Source: Tessaracoccus flavus
Lineage (GTDB): Bacteria > Actinomycetota > Actinomycetes > Propionibacteriales > Propionibacteriaceae
DNA: 64,000 nucleotides
Direction: 5' to 3'
Assembly: GCF_001997295.1 (NCBI RefSeq)
Contig: NZ_CP019605.1
Span: 2,728,001-2,792,000, forward strand
The notes below the pieces were generated by a model that saw only the letters and a list, made by a program, of their open reading frames with translations, made no database searches and was not told the DNA's origin. Shown here piece by piece: positions 8,903-17,678 of this stretch. Numbering within the stretch: position 1 is the stretch's first letter; every line of letters starts with the position of its first letter. Both the position numbers and the translations under genes were made by a program.

Positions 8903-10810
8903 ATGACAGAGCGAGGAACACTCCTCGGTGGCCGCTACCAGCTCGAGCAAGTGATCGGGCGGGGCGGGATGGCCGAGGTGTGGCGCGCACGTGACAGGCG
9001 CCTGGAGCGCGACGTCGCGGTGAAGCGGCTGCGCGTCGATCTGGCGAGCGACCCCACCTTCCAGGCGCGGTTTCGGCGCGAGGCCCAGTCAGCCGCGGGG
9101 CTCAACCACCCCAACATCGTCGCCGTGTACGACACCGGTGAGGAGCGCGAAGGCGCCTCGGACGTGTCGGTGCCCTACATCGTCATGGAGCTCGTCGAGG
9201 GCGTGACCCTTCGCGAAGTGCTGCGCGACGGTCGCAAGATCCTCCCCGAGCGGGCGCTGGAGTTCACCTCCGGCGTGTTGGACGCGCTGGCCTACTCGCA
9301 CCGGGCCGGCATCATCCACCGCGACATCAAGCCCGCCAACGTCATGCTGACCCCCGGCGGCACCGTCAAGGTGATGGACTTCGGCATCGCCCGGGCGGTT
9401 GCCGACACGTCGGCCACCATGACCCAGACCGCGGCCGTCATCGGCACCGCCCAGTACCTCTCCCCCGAGCAGGCCCGCGGCGAGAAGGTGGACAACCGCT
9501 CCGACATCTACGCCGTCGGCTGCCTGCTGTACGAACTCCTGACGTCGCAGCCACTCTTCAAGGGCGACTCTCCGGTGAGCGTGGCCTACCAGCACGTCCG
9601 CGAGATCCCCGTGCCGCCGTCGCAGGTGGATGCCGAGGTAACCCCAGCGATGGACGCCGTGGTGATGAAGGCGCTCGAAAAGGATCCGCGCGACCGGTAC
9701 CAGGACGCGTTCGAGATGCGCGAGGACATCCAGCGGGCACTTCGCGGCGAGCCGGTGCTCGCGGCTGCTGCCGCCGCGGATCAGGCGACCCAGCTCATCC
9801 CGTCCGACCCCATGACGACGACCGCCCGCCGCGCGTCGACCCCCCCGCCCCCGCCGGTGATGCCGTCACCCGCCCTGGCGCCGGCCTCGTCTCCGGTGGA
9901 TGTGTTGGACGAGCCGGAGGAGCGGAAGTCGCGCAAGGGCCTCGTCGCTCTGCTGGTGATCACTGCTCTGGTGCTCATCGGCATTGTGGCCACGATCCTC
10001 GTATTGATGAACCCGCCCGCGCGGGAGGTCACCGAGTACGCCGTACCGCCGGTGCGTGGGGCCACAGAGATCGCGGCGCGCGAGGCCATCGAGAACGCGA
10101 ACCTCGTCGCCGTCGTCAACCCGGTGCCGGGCACGGACGACGACAAGGGCTTCGTCGTCGAGCAACGCCCCGATGCGGGCGAGATGCTCCCGGCGGGCTC
10201 GGAGGTGACCATCGACGTCTCGCAGGGCCCGACCCTGCTCACCGTTCCCGACGGGCTGACGAAGGTGCCGGTCGCGACCGCCGAGCAGATCCTGCGCACG
10301 GCGGGCTTCGAGAACTTCCAACAGGTCGCGGACAACCCCGAAACCGAGGATCCCGAGGCAGTGAAGGGCAACGTCACCAGCACCGATCCGGCGTCGGGCG
10401 CCGAAGTGAGCCCGGACACCGTGATCGAGCTGACCGTCGCCACCGGCCAGTCGCTGGTCCCGATCCTGCGCAACCTGACGCTGGAGGAGGCGTACAAGGC
10501 GGCCGAGGATCGCGGCTTCCGCCTGCGCCCCGTCGAGGAGGAGAACCAGTACGCCTCCCCCGGCACGATCTTCGACCAGGACCCGGCGGTCAACACGCCG
10601 CTAGACCGCGGTTCGGAGATCAGCGTGAAGGTGGCGGTCGCGCCCCCGGAGCCTGAGCCGTCTCCCGATCCGACCACCGAGTCGCCGACCCCCGAGCCGC
10701 CGGTCGTGGAGAGCACGCCTCCGGTCGATCCCCCGGCATCGGAACCGGTCGACCCGGAGCCCCCGGCCCCCGACCCGTCGGTCTCCCCCACCCCGGACGC
10801 CAACGGCTAG
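8903..10810 (+). CDS. pknB: PASTA-domain Ser/Thr protein kinase PknB
   Basis: 635 residues with the ATG at 8903. That start has an AAAGGAA site about 8 bp upstream and puts the glycine-rich loop (IGRGGMAEV) close to the N-terminus; an in-frame ATG at 8870 would add 11 residues and lacks a site. The kinase domain holds HRD at 139-141 and a DFG a little downstream. One transmembrane helix (about 345-367) is followed by three PASTA repeats and a Pro/Ser/Glu-rich tail of about 45 residues, an unusual C-terminal extension. PASTA domains bind muropeptides or lipid II, and the kinase controls the FHA proteins and growth. It is the only kinase here: pknA, normally between pbpA and pknB, is missing. 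Confidence 0.94.
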   Translation: MTERGTLLGGRYQLEQVIGRGGMAEVWRARDRRLERDVAVKRLRVDLASDPTFQARFRREAQSAAGLNHPNIVAVYDTGEEREGASDVSVPYIVMELVEGVTLREVLRDGRKILPERALEFTSGVLDALAYSHRAGIIHRDIKPANVMLTPGGTVKVMDFGIARAVADTSATMTQTAAVIGTAQYLSPEQARGEKVDNRSDIYAVGCLLYELLTSQPLFKGDSPVSVAYQHVREIPVPPSQVDAEVTPAMDAVVMKALEKDPRDRYQDAFEMREDIQRALRGEPVLAAAAAADQATQLIPSDPMTTTARRASTPPPPPVMPSPALAPASSPVDVLDEPEERKSRKGLVALLVITALVLIGIVATILVLMNPPAREVTEYAVPPVRGATEIAAREAIENANLVAVVNPVPGTDDDKGFVVEQRPDAGEMLPAGSEVTIDVSQGPTLLTVPDGLTKVPVATAEQILRTAGFENFQQVADNPETEDPEAVKGNVTSTDPASGAEVSPDTVIELTVATGQSLVPILRNLTLEEAYKAAEDRGFRLRPVEEENQYASPGTIFDQDPAVNTPLDRGSEISVKVAVAPPEPEPSPDPTTESPTPEPPVVESTPPVDPPASEPVDPEPPAPDPSVSPTPDANG

Positions 10811-10828
10811 CCGAGGAGGCCAGCCGTT

Positions 10829-10976
10829 CCCTGAGCATGTCGAAGGGTAACGGCCCGCCACCTACCGCCGCCCCCAACCACAGGGCGGCGACCACAGCCG
10901 CGGCCGTAACCCTTCGACAAGCTCAGGGAACGAGACCGACAAGCTCAAGGAACGAGACCGACAAGCTCAGGGAGCG
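10829..10976. repeat. Family A palindrome with tandem extension (copy 2), between converging genes
   Basis: Inverted arms at 10829-10848 (one mismatch to consensus) and 10909-10928. Inside is a perfect 8-bp GC hairpin, CGCCGCCC at 10666+200 (10866-10873) with GGGCGGCG at 10883-10890. To the right, GACAAGCTCAGGGAACGAGACC-like units repeat about 2.7 times from 10916. The last unit contains the trpG stop codon (10967-10969). The element separates converging pknB and trpG and could act as a bidirectional terminator. Confidence 0.85.
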
Positions 10977-11608
10977 AGGTCCGTGGTGACCAGGGGCGAT
11001 AGTCCGGCTGCCCGGACGGGGGCGTCCGTGTCGCCGCACTCGGCGAGCCAGTTGGCCAGCATCTGATAGCCACCTTCAGTGAGCACCGACTCCGGGTGGA
11101 ACTGCACCGCCTCGACGGCCAGGCTGCGGTGGCGAACCGCCATGATGACGCCCGACTCAGTGCGGGCCGTCACCTCCAGCACCTCCGGCACGGTGTCCTC
11201 GACCATGGCCAGCGAGTGGTACCGCGTCGTCGTCACCGGGGATGGAAGGCCGGCGAAGACGCCCTTGCCCTCGTGGAACACGGGGGACGTCTTACCGTGG
11301 AGCAGCTCGGGAGCCCGATCCACCACGCCTCCATAGGCCACCGCCATGGCCTGCAGCCCGAGGCAGACGCCGAAGAGCGGCTTCACCCCACCCAACTGTC
11401 GGACGACGTCGACGCACACCCCGGCCTCCTCGGGCGTGCCGGGTCCGGGCGAGAGGAGGACCCCGTCGAACCGGGCGTGCCAGTCGTCGTCGGCGAACCG
11501 GGGATCGTCGTTGCGCCACACCTCGACCTCAGCGCCGATCTGCGCGAGGTAGCTGACGATGTTGTAGACGAACGAGTCGTAGTTGTCGATGACGAGGATG
11601 GCGGCCAC
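10967..11608 (-). CDS. trpG: Glutamine amidotransferase of anthranilate/aminodeoxychorismate synthase (TrpG/PabA)
   Basis: 213 residues. The class I glutamine amidotransferase triad is C82 (in GVCLGLQ), H171 and E173 (in HPES). It releases ammonia from glutamine for chorismate amination; family members often serve both tryptophan and folate synthesis, and no trpE or pabB partner is nearby. The start is GTG at 11608. It follows the DUF881 gene by 22 bp on the same strand. The stop codon lies inside an intergenic repeat, so the last residues may have been reshaped by the repeat. The trpG next to pknB matches the arrangement in other actinobacteria. Confidence 0.9.
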   Translation of the reverse strand: MAAILVIDNYDSFVYNIVSYLAQIGAEVEVWRNDDPRFADDDWHARFDGVLLSPGPGTPEEAGVCVDVVRQLGGVKPLFGVCLGLQAMAVAYGGVVDRAPELLHGKTSPVFHEGKGVFAGLPSPVTTTRYHSLAMVEDTVPEVLEVTARTESGVIMAVRHRSLAVEAVQFHPESVLTEGGYQMLANWLAECGDTDAPVRAAGLSPLVTTDLAP

Positions 11609-11630
11609 GGCGTCATTGTGCCACGAGGGG

Positions 11631-12401
11631 CTACTGCGACCGGGCGAGCGTCACGCCCACCGAGCCGGCGAACGCGGGCATATCGATCTGGTTGAGCCGC
11701 TGTTCCTCGTAGCCGAGACCGTACGCGTCGACGTATTGCAGATACACCTGGATGTGCTCGGACGCGTCGATGGACGCCTCGATCTGGTTGACGTCGCCGA
11801 TCGCCTCGATGACGTAGGGCGGCGCGTACGGGATGCCGTGGAGCACGACCGTGTTGCCGACGCACTTGATGCCGGTGGTCGCGATGACCCGCTGCCCCTG
11901 GATGGTGACGGCCTCTGCGCCGCCGGCCCACATCGCGTTGACGACCGCCTGGATGTCCTGCTGATGGACCACCAGCGAGTCGTCGTCGACGCCGGCGGGC
12001 CGGACGTCGTTCGGGGCGTCGGTCAGCACCACCCGGAAGCCCGGGCCGCTCACCGCGACGAGCCCTGCGGCCACCTCCAACGCCGTCGACGCACGATCGA
12101 CGGGGGGCGCACCGAACCGCTGGGCGGACAGCTGTTCCACCTCGTCGCGGAGGGCTTCGGCCTCCGTGCGCAATTCGGTGTTCCTATTGCCCTGGGTCAC
12201 GATGAGGTCGCGCAGGTTCGCTGTGCGGTCGCTGCGCAGATCGGTGCCACGGGCGGCGATGGACGCCACCGTCATCATCAGGCCGGCGAGCAGGCAGACC
12301 AGCACGGTCGTCACCCGGCCTCGAGGCGAACGTTGGCGCGACTGCGCGATCCGGGCCCGCACCCGCGGCACCCGTTCCGCGATCTTCCGCCACACGTTCA
12401 C
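11631..12401 (-). CDS. DUF881 family membrane protein
   Basis: 256 residues: a basic N-terminus, one transmembrane helix at about 30-50, a short coiled-coil stretch (about 60-95) rich in Arg, Asn and Glu, then the DUF881 domain facing outside. The biochemical role of the family is unknown. In mycobacteria the homologue (Rv0012) also sits between crgA and trpG, so a cell-envelope or division role is likely. It is divergent from crgA and probably cotranscribed with trpG. No sortase gene separates it from trpG, unlike several relatives. Confidence 0.88.
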   Translation of the reverse strand: MNVWRKIAERVPRVRARIAQSRQRSPRGRVTTVLVCLLAGLMMTVASIAARGTDLRSDRTANLRDLIVTQGNRNTELRTEAEALRDEVEQLSAQRFGAPPVDRASTALEVAAGLVAVSGPGFRVVLTDAPNDVRPAGVDDDSLVVHQQDIQAVVNAMWAGGAEAVTIQGQRVIATTGIKCVGNTVVLHGIPYAPPYVIEAIGDVNQIEASIDASEHIQVYLQYVDAYGLGYEEQRLNQIDMPAFAGSVGVTLARSQ

Positions 12402-12637
12402 CAGCCCAGCCTACGTCGCCTCCCGACCCTCATCCCCACCGTTTCCCTGGGCGGTCTCCAGCGGTCGGCCACGTTCAGCCTGAAGAATTGATGTGCCAGC
12501 GCGTATGGCGCGACCTCGGGTCATTTTCTCAGGATGAACGACCGGCACCTACTCGGCAGAGGCGATCGGTACAGGTCGATGTGGGCGAATTCCCGCACCT
12601 CAACTACGCTAGGGCGGACGTCATCCAAGGAGGCAAC

Positions 12638-12922
12638 GTGCCCGAATCCAGGTCTCGCAAGCAGGCTGAGGAAAAGAAGAAGCTCAAGTCGAAGGCTGAG
12701 CTCGCCGAACAGCGCAGCGAATACTCGCGCCTTGCGCCCGCCAACCGCAACTGGGTGCCCGCAGTCTTCATCCCCATGGGCCTTCTCGGCGTGGCCTGGA
12801 TGGTCACCTACAACCTCGCGGGCGACCGCATCGGTTTCATGCAGTCGATCGGCGACTGGAACGTGGTGATCGGTCTCGGCCTCATCGTCGCCAGCTTCGC
12901 CTTCATGACGCTCTGGAAGTGA
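12638..12922 (+). CDS. crgA: Cell division protein CrgA
   Basis: 94 residues starting at GTG 12638, which has a near-ideal AAGGAGG at 12627-12633; the longer open frame upstream has no such site. A charged cytoplasmic N-terminus (1-35) precedes two transmembrane helices (about 40-60 and 73-92), the CrgA layout. CrgA binds FtsZ and the septal PBP/FtsQ proteins and recruits the divisome. A TACGCT hexamer at 12605-12610 may be its -10. Its TGA overlaps the GTG of the next gene. The 236-bp gap to DUF881 contains nothing else recognised. Confidence 0.92.
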   Translation: MPESRSRKQAEEKKKLKSKAELAEQRSEYSRLAPANRNWVPAVFIPMGLLGVAWMVTYNLAGDRIGFMQSIGDWNVVIGLGLIVASFAFMTLWK

Positions 12923-13569
12923 GCTCGACCCTCGGGGAGTTCGCCGCCGTCATCTTCGACTTCGACGGCACCCTGGCCGATTCCCACGCAGCAATGGTCC
13001 GGTCCTACCTGACGTGGGCCGACGAGTTCGGGCTCGACCCCGCGTCGCTCGTCAGCTTCACCGGCATGCCGAGCGCTGCCATCGCGGCCGCACTGCTGCC
13101 CGCTGATCAGGTGGAGCGCGCGTCGGCCCGGATCGACGAACTCGAAGTGGCCGACACCGACGGCGTCGTCCCGCTCCCCGGGGCGGTCGACGCACTCGCC
13201 GGGGTGCCAGACGAGCGCCGGGCCATCGCGACGTCCTGCACGGCGCCGCTCCTCAACGCCCGGCTCGACGCCGTGGGCCTCGACCGACCCGCCGTCGTCG
13301 TCACCCGCGACGACGTCACCAACGGCAAGCCCGACCCCGAGTCCTTCCTCCTGGCCGCCGAACGACTGGGCACCGACCCTGAACGTTGTGTCGTCTTCGA
13401 AGACGCTCCGGCCGGGGTCGCCGCGGCCAGGGCTGCGGGCATGGCCGTCATCGGAGTGCTCACCGCACACACCGTCGATGAGTTGCAGGCCGACTGGCAC
13501 GTCAACTCGCTGGCCGACGTCGAGTTCGAGGCCATCGACGACGGCGTGCGCATCACCTGGCGCGCCTGA
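12919..13569 (+). CDS. HAD-superfamily hydrolase (sugar-phosphatase-like)
   Basis: 216 residues with the HAD nucleophile motif DFDGT (D14, D16), a helical cap, and the C-terminal KPDPESF and VFEDAPAG motifs. This is the beta-phosphoglucomutase / sugar phosphatase (YniC-, YfbT-like) branch. The substrate cannot be read from sequence. The GTG start overlaps the crgA stop (GTGA), suggesting cotranslation, although a functional link to division is not obvious. Confidence 0.85.
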   Translation: MSSTLGEFAAVIFDFDGTLADSHAAMVRSYLTWADEFGLDPASLVSFTGMPSAAIAAALLPADQVERASARIDELEVADTDGVVPLPGAVDALAGVPDERRAIATSCTAPLLNARLDAVGLDRPAVVVTRDDVTNGKPDPESFLLAAERLGTDPERCVVFEDAPAGVAAARAAGMAVIGVLTAHTVDELQADWHVNSLADVEFEAIDDGVRITWRA

Positions 13570-13623
13570 CTCCCGCGCACCCCAGACCCACGAAAGAAGG
13601 GTCCCCGGCGCCAGGCAGGTAGG

Positions 13624-15144
13624 ATGCTGCGCGTGAACGACGCCCCCCTGCCCCAGCCCAGTGACTCCGAGCAGACCGCCATCCGCAAGGAGAAGCGCGC
13701 ACGCCTGCTTGAGTCCGGCACCGAGGTGTACCCCGCCGACCTCACCCGCAGCCATACGCTCCGCGAGATCCGCGCCACCTGGGGTCACCTTGAGGCCGGC
13801 GTCGAGACCGACGAGGTGGTCACCACCGGCGGCCGGGTCGTGTTCATCCGCAACACCGGCAAGCTGGCCTTCGCGACGTTGCAGGACGGCTTCACCCCCG
13901 ACGACAACGGCGAACGCCTCCAGGTGATGCTGTCGCTCGCCGAGGTGGGCGAGGAGGCACTGGCCGCCTGGAAGGCCGACGCCGACCTGGGCGACTTCAT
14001 CTGGGTCAAGGGCCGCGTCATCGCCTCGAAGCGGGGGGAGCTCAGCATCATGGCCTCCGAGTGGAGGTTCGCAGCGAAGGCGCTGCGTCCGCTGCCGGTC
14101 ATGCACAAGGACCTCTCCGAGGAGTCGCGCGTGCGGCGCCGCTACGTCGACCTCATCGTCCGCGACGAGGCCCGCGAGATGGTGCGGAAGCGCTCCGCGA
14201 TCACCCGCGCCGTCCGCGACACGCTGTACGACCACGGGTACCTCGAGGTCGAGACCCCCACGCTCCAGCTGGTCCACGGCGGCGCGGCCGCCCGGCCGTT
14301 CAACACGCACATCAACGCCTTCGACATCGACATGACGCTGCGGATCGCGCTCGAACTGCACCTCAAGCGCACCATGGTAGGCGGGGCGGACCGGGTCTTC
14401 GAGATCGGGCGCGTGTTCCGCAACGAGGGCATCGACTCCACGCACTCGGCCGAGTTCACGATGCTCGAGGCCTACCAGGCGTGGGGCGACCAGAAGACGA
14501 TCGCCAGGCTCATCCAGGACATCATCGTCGCCTCCGCGGACGCCGTCGGCAGCCGTCAGATCGAGACGCCTCGGGGCACCATCGATCTCGACGGCGAGTG
14601 GGCGTGGCTGCCCGTGTATCCGGCGCTGTCGGAGAAGGTCGGGCAGCCGATCACCGTCGACACCCCCGCCGATGTTCTCCAAGGCATCGCGGAGGCCAAC
14701 GAGGTGGAGTACGACCCCAAGTGGGGCGCCGACAAGCTGGTGATGGAGCTCTTCGGCGACCTCGTCGAGCCGGATCTCATCCAGCCCACCTTCGTCTACG
14801 ACTACCCCGCCCTCGCGCAGCCCCTCGCGCGCCCGCACCGCACAGAGCCGGGCAAGATCGAAGCATGGGACCTGATCATCGGTGGCGTTGAGCGCGGCAC
14901 CGGCTTCACGGAGCTGATCGACCCGATCATTCAGCGCGATGTGTTGACGAGCCAGTCCCTCAAGGCCGCCGCCGGTGACCCCGAGGCGATGCAGTTCGAC
15001 CAGGACTTCATCGAGGCCCTCGAGTACGGCGTCCCCCCGATGGGCGGCCTCGGCCTCGGCATCGACCGCCTCATCATGCTGCTGACCGGCGTCGGCATCC
15101 GAGAGACCATCCTCTTCCCGCTTCTGCGCCCGAGCTCCACCTGA
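13624..15144 (+). CDS. lysS: Lysyl-tRNA synthetase, class II
   Basis: 506 residues: an N-terminal OB-fold anticodon-binding domain, then the class II catalytic core with motif 2 around RVFRNEGIDSTHSAEFTML and motif 3 in the GGLGLGIDRL segment near the C-terminus. It charges tRNA-Lys. Either ATG 13624 (preceded by AGGTAGG but very close) or GTG 13633 could be the start; 13624 is given and the difference is three residues. Confidence 0.95.
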   Translation: MLRVNDAPLPQPSDSEQTAIRKEKRARLLESGTEVYPADLTRSHTLREIRATWGHLEAGVETDEVVTTGGRVVFIRNTGKLAFATLQDGFTPDDNGERLQVMLSLAEVGEEALAAWKADADLGDFIWVKGRVIASKRGELSIMASEWRFAAKALRPLPVMHKDLSEESRVRRRYVDLIVRDEAREMVRKRSAITRAVRDTLYDHGYLEVETPTLQLVHGGAAARPFNTHINAFDIDMTLRIALELHLKRTMVGGADRVFEIGRVFRNEGIDSTHSAEFTMLEAYQAWGDQKTIARLIQDIIVASADAVGSRQIETPRGTIDLDGEWAWLPVYPALSEKVGQPITVDTPADVLQGIAEANEVEYDPKWGADKLVMELFGDLVEPDLIQPTFVYDYPALAQPLARPHRTEPGKIEAWDLIIGGVERGTGFTELIDPIIQRDVLTSQSLKAAAGDPEAMQFDQDFIEALEYGVPPMGGLGLGIDRLIMLLTGVGIRETILFPLLRPSST

Positions 15145-15162
15145 ATCTGCGGCGAGCGCAGC

Positions 15163-15193
15163 GACAAGCTCAGGGATCAACAGACGACAAGCT
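15163..15193. repeat. Degenerate family A repeat after lysS
   Basis: GACAAGCTCAGGG at 15163-15175 and a second GACAAGCT at about 15184 are half-units of the family A repeat, without a matching left arm. The element follows lysS by 18 bp. Confidence 0.6.
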
Positions 15194-15230
15194 GCGAGCA
15201 CACCTGATTGTCACAACTTCATAACGTCGG

Positions 15231-15260
15231 TTGACTCGGCGCGCTCCCCCGGGTTACTGT
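15231..15260 (+). promoter_or_regulatory. Promoter of the cellobiose-type operon
   Basis: TTGACT at 15231-15236 and TACTGT at 15255-15260 are separated by 18 bp, giving a predicted start near 15267. Both operators then lie in the early transcribed region, where a bound repressor would block the polymerase. Confidence 0.55.
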
Positions 15261-15272
15261 TCCATCAACCCC

Positions 15273-15286
15273 TGAGAGCGCTCTCG
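15273..15286. promoter_or_regulatory. CebR-like operator 1
   Basis: TGAGAGCGCTCTCG contains the perfect 12-bp palindrome GAGAGCGCTCTC. The known CebR/CelR box of Streptomyces and Thermobifida is TGGGAGCGCTCCCA; the central GAGCGCTC is identical. Confidence 0.85.
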
Positions 15287-15305
15287 CGGCACTCGCCTCA
15301 CTGAA

Positions 15306-15319
15306 TGAGAGCGCTCTCG
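15306..15319. promoter_or_regulatory. CebR-like operator 2
   Basis: The same 14 bases as operator 1, with centres 33 bp apart (about three helical turns), so two dimers would sit on one DNA face. It ends 27 bp before the binding-protein start. Confidence 0.85.
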
Positions 15320-15346
15320 GGACAAGCACAATACAAAGGAGTCACC

Positions 15347-16651
15347 GTGCGTGCTGCCATCCGCAACATCGCCGCCGTCGCTTGCGTCGGCGCCCTACTG
15401 AGCGCCTGCTCGACAGGCACAACCCCCGAAGCCACCCAGTCCGATGCGCCTTCTGCAGACCCCAACCAGGAGGTGACGCTGTCGGTCGCCACGTTCAACG
15501 AGTTCGGCTACGAAGAACTCTTTGAGGAGTACATGGCCGACAACCCGAACGTCACCATCGAGCACCGCAAGGCCGCTACCTCCAACGAGGCTCGCGACAA
15601 CATGAACACCCGACTCGCCGCCGGCTCCGGCCTGGCCGACATCGAGGCGATCGAGGTCGACTGGCTCACCGAGCTCATGCAGTACTCCGACAAGTTCACC
15701 GACCTTGCCGACCCTGAGCTCGACGGCCGCTGGCTCGACTGGAAGGTCGAGGCGGTCACCACAGAAGACGGCAAGGTCATCGGCTACGGCACAGACGTCG
15801 GCCCCGAAGCCATCTGCTACCGCGCAGATCTCTTCGAGCAGGCCGGCTTCCCGACGGACCGCGAAGAAGTCGCCGACCTTCTCGAGGGCGACTGGGACAC
15901 CTACTTCAACGTGGGCAAGGACTTCGTCGCCAACTCCGACGGCGTCGCCTGGTTCGACTCGGCGTCGGCCACCTTCCAGGGCATGGTCAACCAGGTCGAG
16001 AACCCCTTCGAGAACTCCGACGGCACGCCCATCCCGCTCGCCGAGAACGACGAGATCAAGTCCATCTACGACGACATCGCGACGGCTGCCGTCGACGACA
16101 ACCTCTCGGCCGGCCTTGCCCAGTGGAGCGAGGACTGGACCAACGCCTTCCAGACCGACAAGTTCGCCACGATGCTGTGCCCCGGCTGGATGCTGGGCGT
16201 CATCGAGGGCAACGCCGAAGGCGTCGAGGGTTGGGACATCGCCAACGTCTTCCCCGGCGGCGGCGGCAACTGGGGCGGCTCGTACCTGACCGTCCCTGCG
16301 CAGAGCGAAAACCCGGAGCATGCCAAGAAGCTCGCCGCCTGGCTGACCGCCCCTGAGCAGCAGATCAAGGCCTTCGAGTCCAAGGGCACCTTCCCCTCGC
16401 AGGTCGAGGCGCTCGAAGACCCGGCCCTGCTGGACTCGACCAACGCGTTCTTCAACGACGCGCCCACCGGCCAGATCCTCGCGGACCGCGCCAACGCCAT
16501 CGAAGTCCAGCCGTTCAAGGGCCCGAACTACTTCGCTTTGGCCCAGCTCGTGACCGACGCGCTGAACCGCCTCGACGTCGAGGGCACCGACGACGCCGCC
16601 AGCTCGTGGGACAAGGCCGTCGAGGCCTACGCCGCCCTCGGCCTCAGCTGA
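15347..16651 (+). CDS. Sugar ABC transporter substrate-binding lipoprotein (cellobiose type)
   Basis: 434-residue extracytoplasmic solute-binding lipoprotein of the MalE/CebE class. The GTG at 15347 follows AAAGGAG by 5 bp and gives a proper lipoprotein signal: R2, a hydrophobic stretch, then LLSAC with C21 as the lipidated residue. An in-frame ATG at 15305 overlaps operator 2 and would spoil the signal, so it is rejected. Cellobiose or cello-oligosaccharides are inferred from the operator and the beta-glucosidase in the operon, not from this protein itself. Confidence 0.9.
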   Translation: MRAAIRNIAAVACVGALLSACSTGTTPEATQSDAPSADPNQEVTLSVATFNEFGYEELFEEYMADNPNVTIEHRKAATSNEARDNMNTRLAAGSGLADIEAIEVDWLTELMQYSDKFTDLADPELDGRWLDWKVEAVTTEDGKVIGYGTDVGPEAICYRADLFEQAGFPTDREEVADLLEGDWDTYFNVGKDFVANSDGVAWFDSASATFQGMVNQVENPFENSDGTPIPLAENDEIKSIYDDIATAAVDDNLSAGLAQWSEDWTNAFQTDKFATMLCPGWMLGVIEGNAEGVEGWDIANVFPGGGGNWGGSYLTVPAQSENPEHAKKLAAWLTAPEQQIKAFESKGTFPSQVEALEDPALLDSTNAFFNDAPTGQILADRANAIEVQPFKGPNYFALAQLVTDALNRLDVEGTDDAASSWDKAVEAYAALGLS

Positions 16652-16745
16652 GCCCATCTAGGCGCTGAGCCGCCTGCGGGGTCGGGGGTCGCACCCCGAC
16701 CCCCGACCCCGCACGCCCCGCCCCTGCCCGCGAGAGAGTCCCGCC

Positions 16746-17678
16746 ATGAAAGAGCTCACCTGGCGCCAGCGCCTGAGCCGGTTCGACGTCAAAGCGTCGC
16801 CGTACCTGTACATCAGCCCCTTCTTCATCCTGTTCTTCATCGTCGGCCTCTTCCCGTTGGCCTACACAGCCTGGGTCTCGGTCCACGAGTGGCACCTCAT
16901 CGGTGGCCAGGGCGACCTCGTCGGCTTCACCAACTACACCGACGTCGTGCAGCAGCCGAACTTCTACAAGGCACTGCGCAACACCTTCTCGATCTTCCTC
17001 CTCTCGTCCGTGCCGCAGGTGTTGGCCGCGATCGTCATCGCCTACCTGCTCGACACGAACCTCCGCGCCAAGACCTTCTGGCGGATGGGTGTCCTGCTGC
17101 CGTTCGTCGTCGCGCCCGTCGCGGTCTCACTCATCTTCGCCAAGATCTTCGCCGACCAGTCCGGGCTCGTGAACGCCGTCCTCGAACTCATGGGTGCCAC
17201 CGGCATCGCCTGGCACGGTGATCCGTTCGCCGCCCACGTCGCCATCGCGACCATGGTCAACTTCCGCTGGACCGGCTACAACGCGCTGATCTTCCTCGCC
17301 GCCATGCAGGCCATTCCACGCGAGATCTACGAAGCCGCGATCGTCGACGGCGCGGCCAGATGGCGCACCTTCTTCTCCGTCACCGTCCCGATGCTGAGAC
17401 CGACCATCATCTTCGTCGTCATCACGTCCACCATCGGCGGACTCCAGATCTTCGACGAGCCGCGCATGTTCGACACGCTCGGACAGGGCGGCGCAGACCG
17501 CCAGTGGATGACGCTCACGATGTACATCTACGAGCTCGGCTGGGGCGCGCAGAAGAACTTCGGCCGCGCGGCCGCCGTCTCCTGGCTGCTCTTCCTCATC
17601 ATCGTGCTGGTCGGCGTCGTCAACTTCCTCATCACGCGCTCCATCGCGTCGTCCGCAAGCGGAAAGGCAGGCCGCTGA
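16746..17678 (+). CDS. Sugar ABC transporter permease (MalF/CebF-like)
   Basis: 310-residue inner-membrane permease with six predicted helices and the EAA loop (EAAIVDGAARWRTF...P) that contacts the ATPase. It follows the binding-protein gene by 94 bp; that gap holds a run of C-rich repeats (GGGGTCGGGGGTC...) that could form a hairpin and lower expression of the permeases. It ends in a TGATG overlap with the second permease. Confidence 0.92.
   Translation: MKELTWRQRLSRFDVKASPYLYISPFFILFFIVGLFPLAYTAWVSVHEWHLIGGQGDLVGFTNYTDVVQQPNFYKALRNTFSIFLLSSVPQVLAAIVIAYLLDTNLRAKTFWRMGVLLPFVVAPVAVSLIFAKIFADQSGLVNAVLELMGATGIAWHGDPFAAHVAIATMVNFRWTGYNALIFLAAMQAIPREIYEAAIVDGAARWRTFFSVTVPMLRPTIIFVVITSTIGGLQIFDEPRMFDTLGQGGADRQWMTLTMYIYELGWGAQKNFGRAAAVSWLLFLIIVLVGVVNFLITRSIASSASGKAGR

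Noticed and set aside
12808..15201. 797-residue open frame on the minus strand
   Set aside because: It is antisense to crgA, the HAD gene and lysS, has low-complexity Asp/Arg/Gly-rich composition, and no recognisable domain; a typical high-GC shadow.
15305..15346. Upstream ATG as the start of the sugar-binding lipoprotein
   Set aside because: It overlaps operator 2 and would place 14 polar residues before the lipoprotein signal; GTG 15347 has a good ribosome site.
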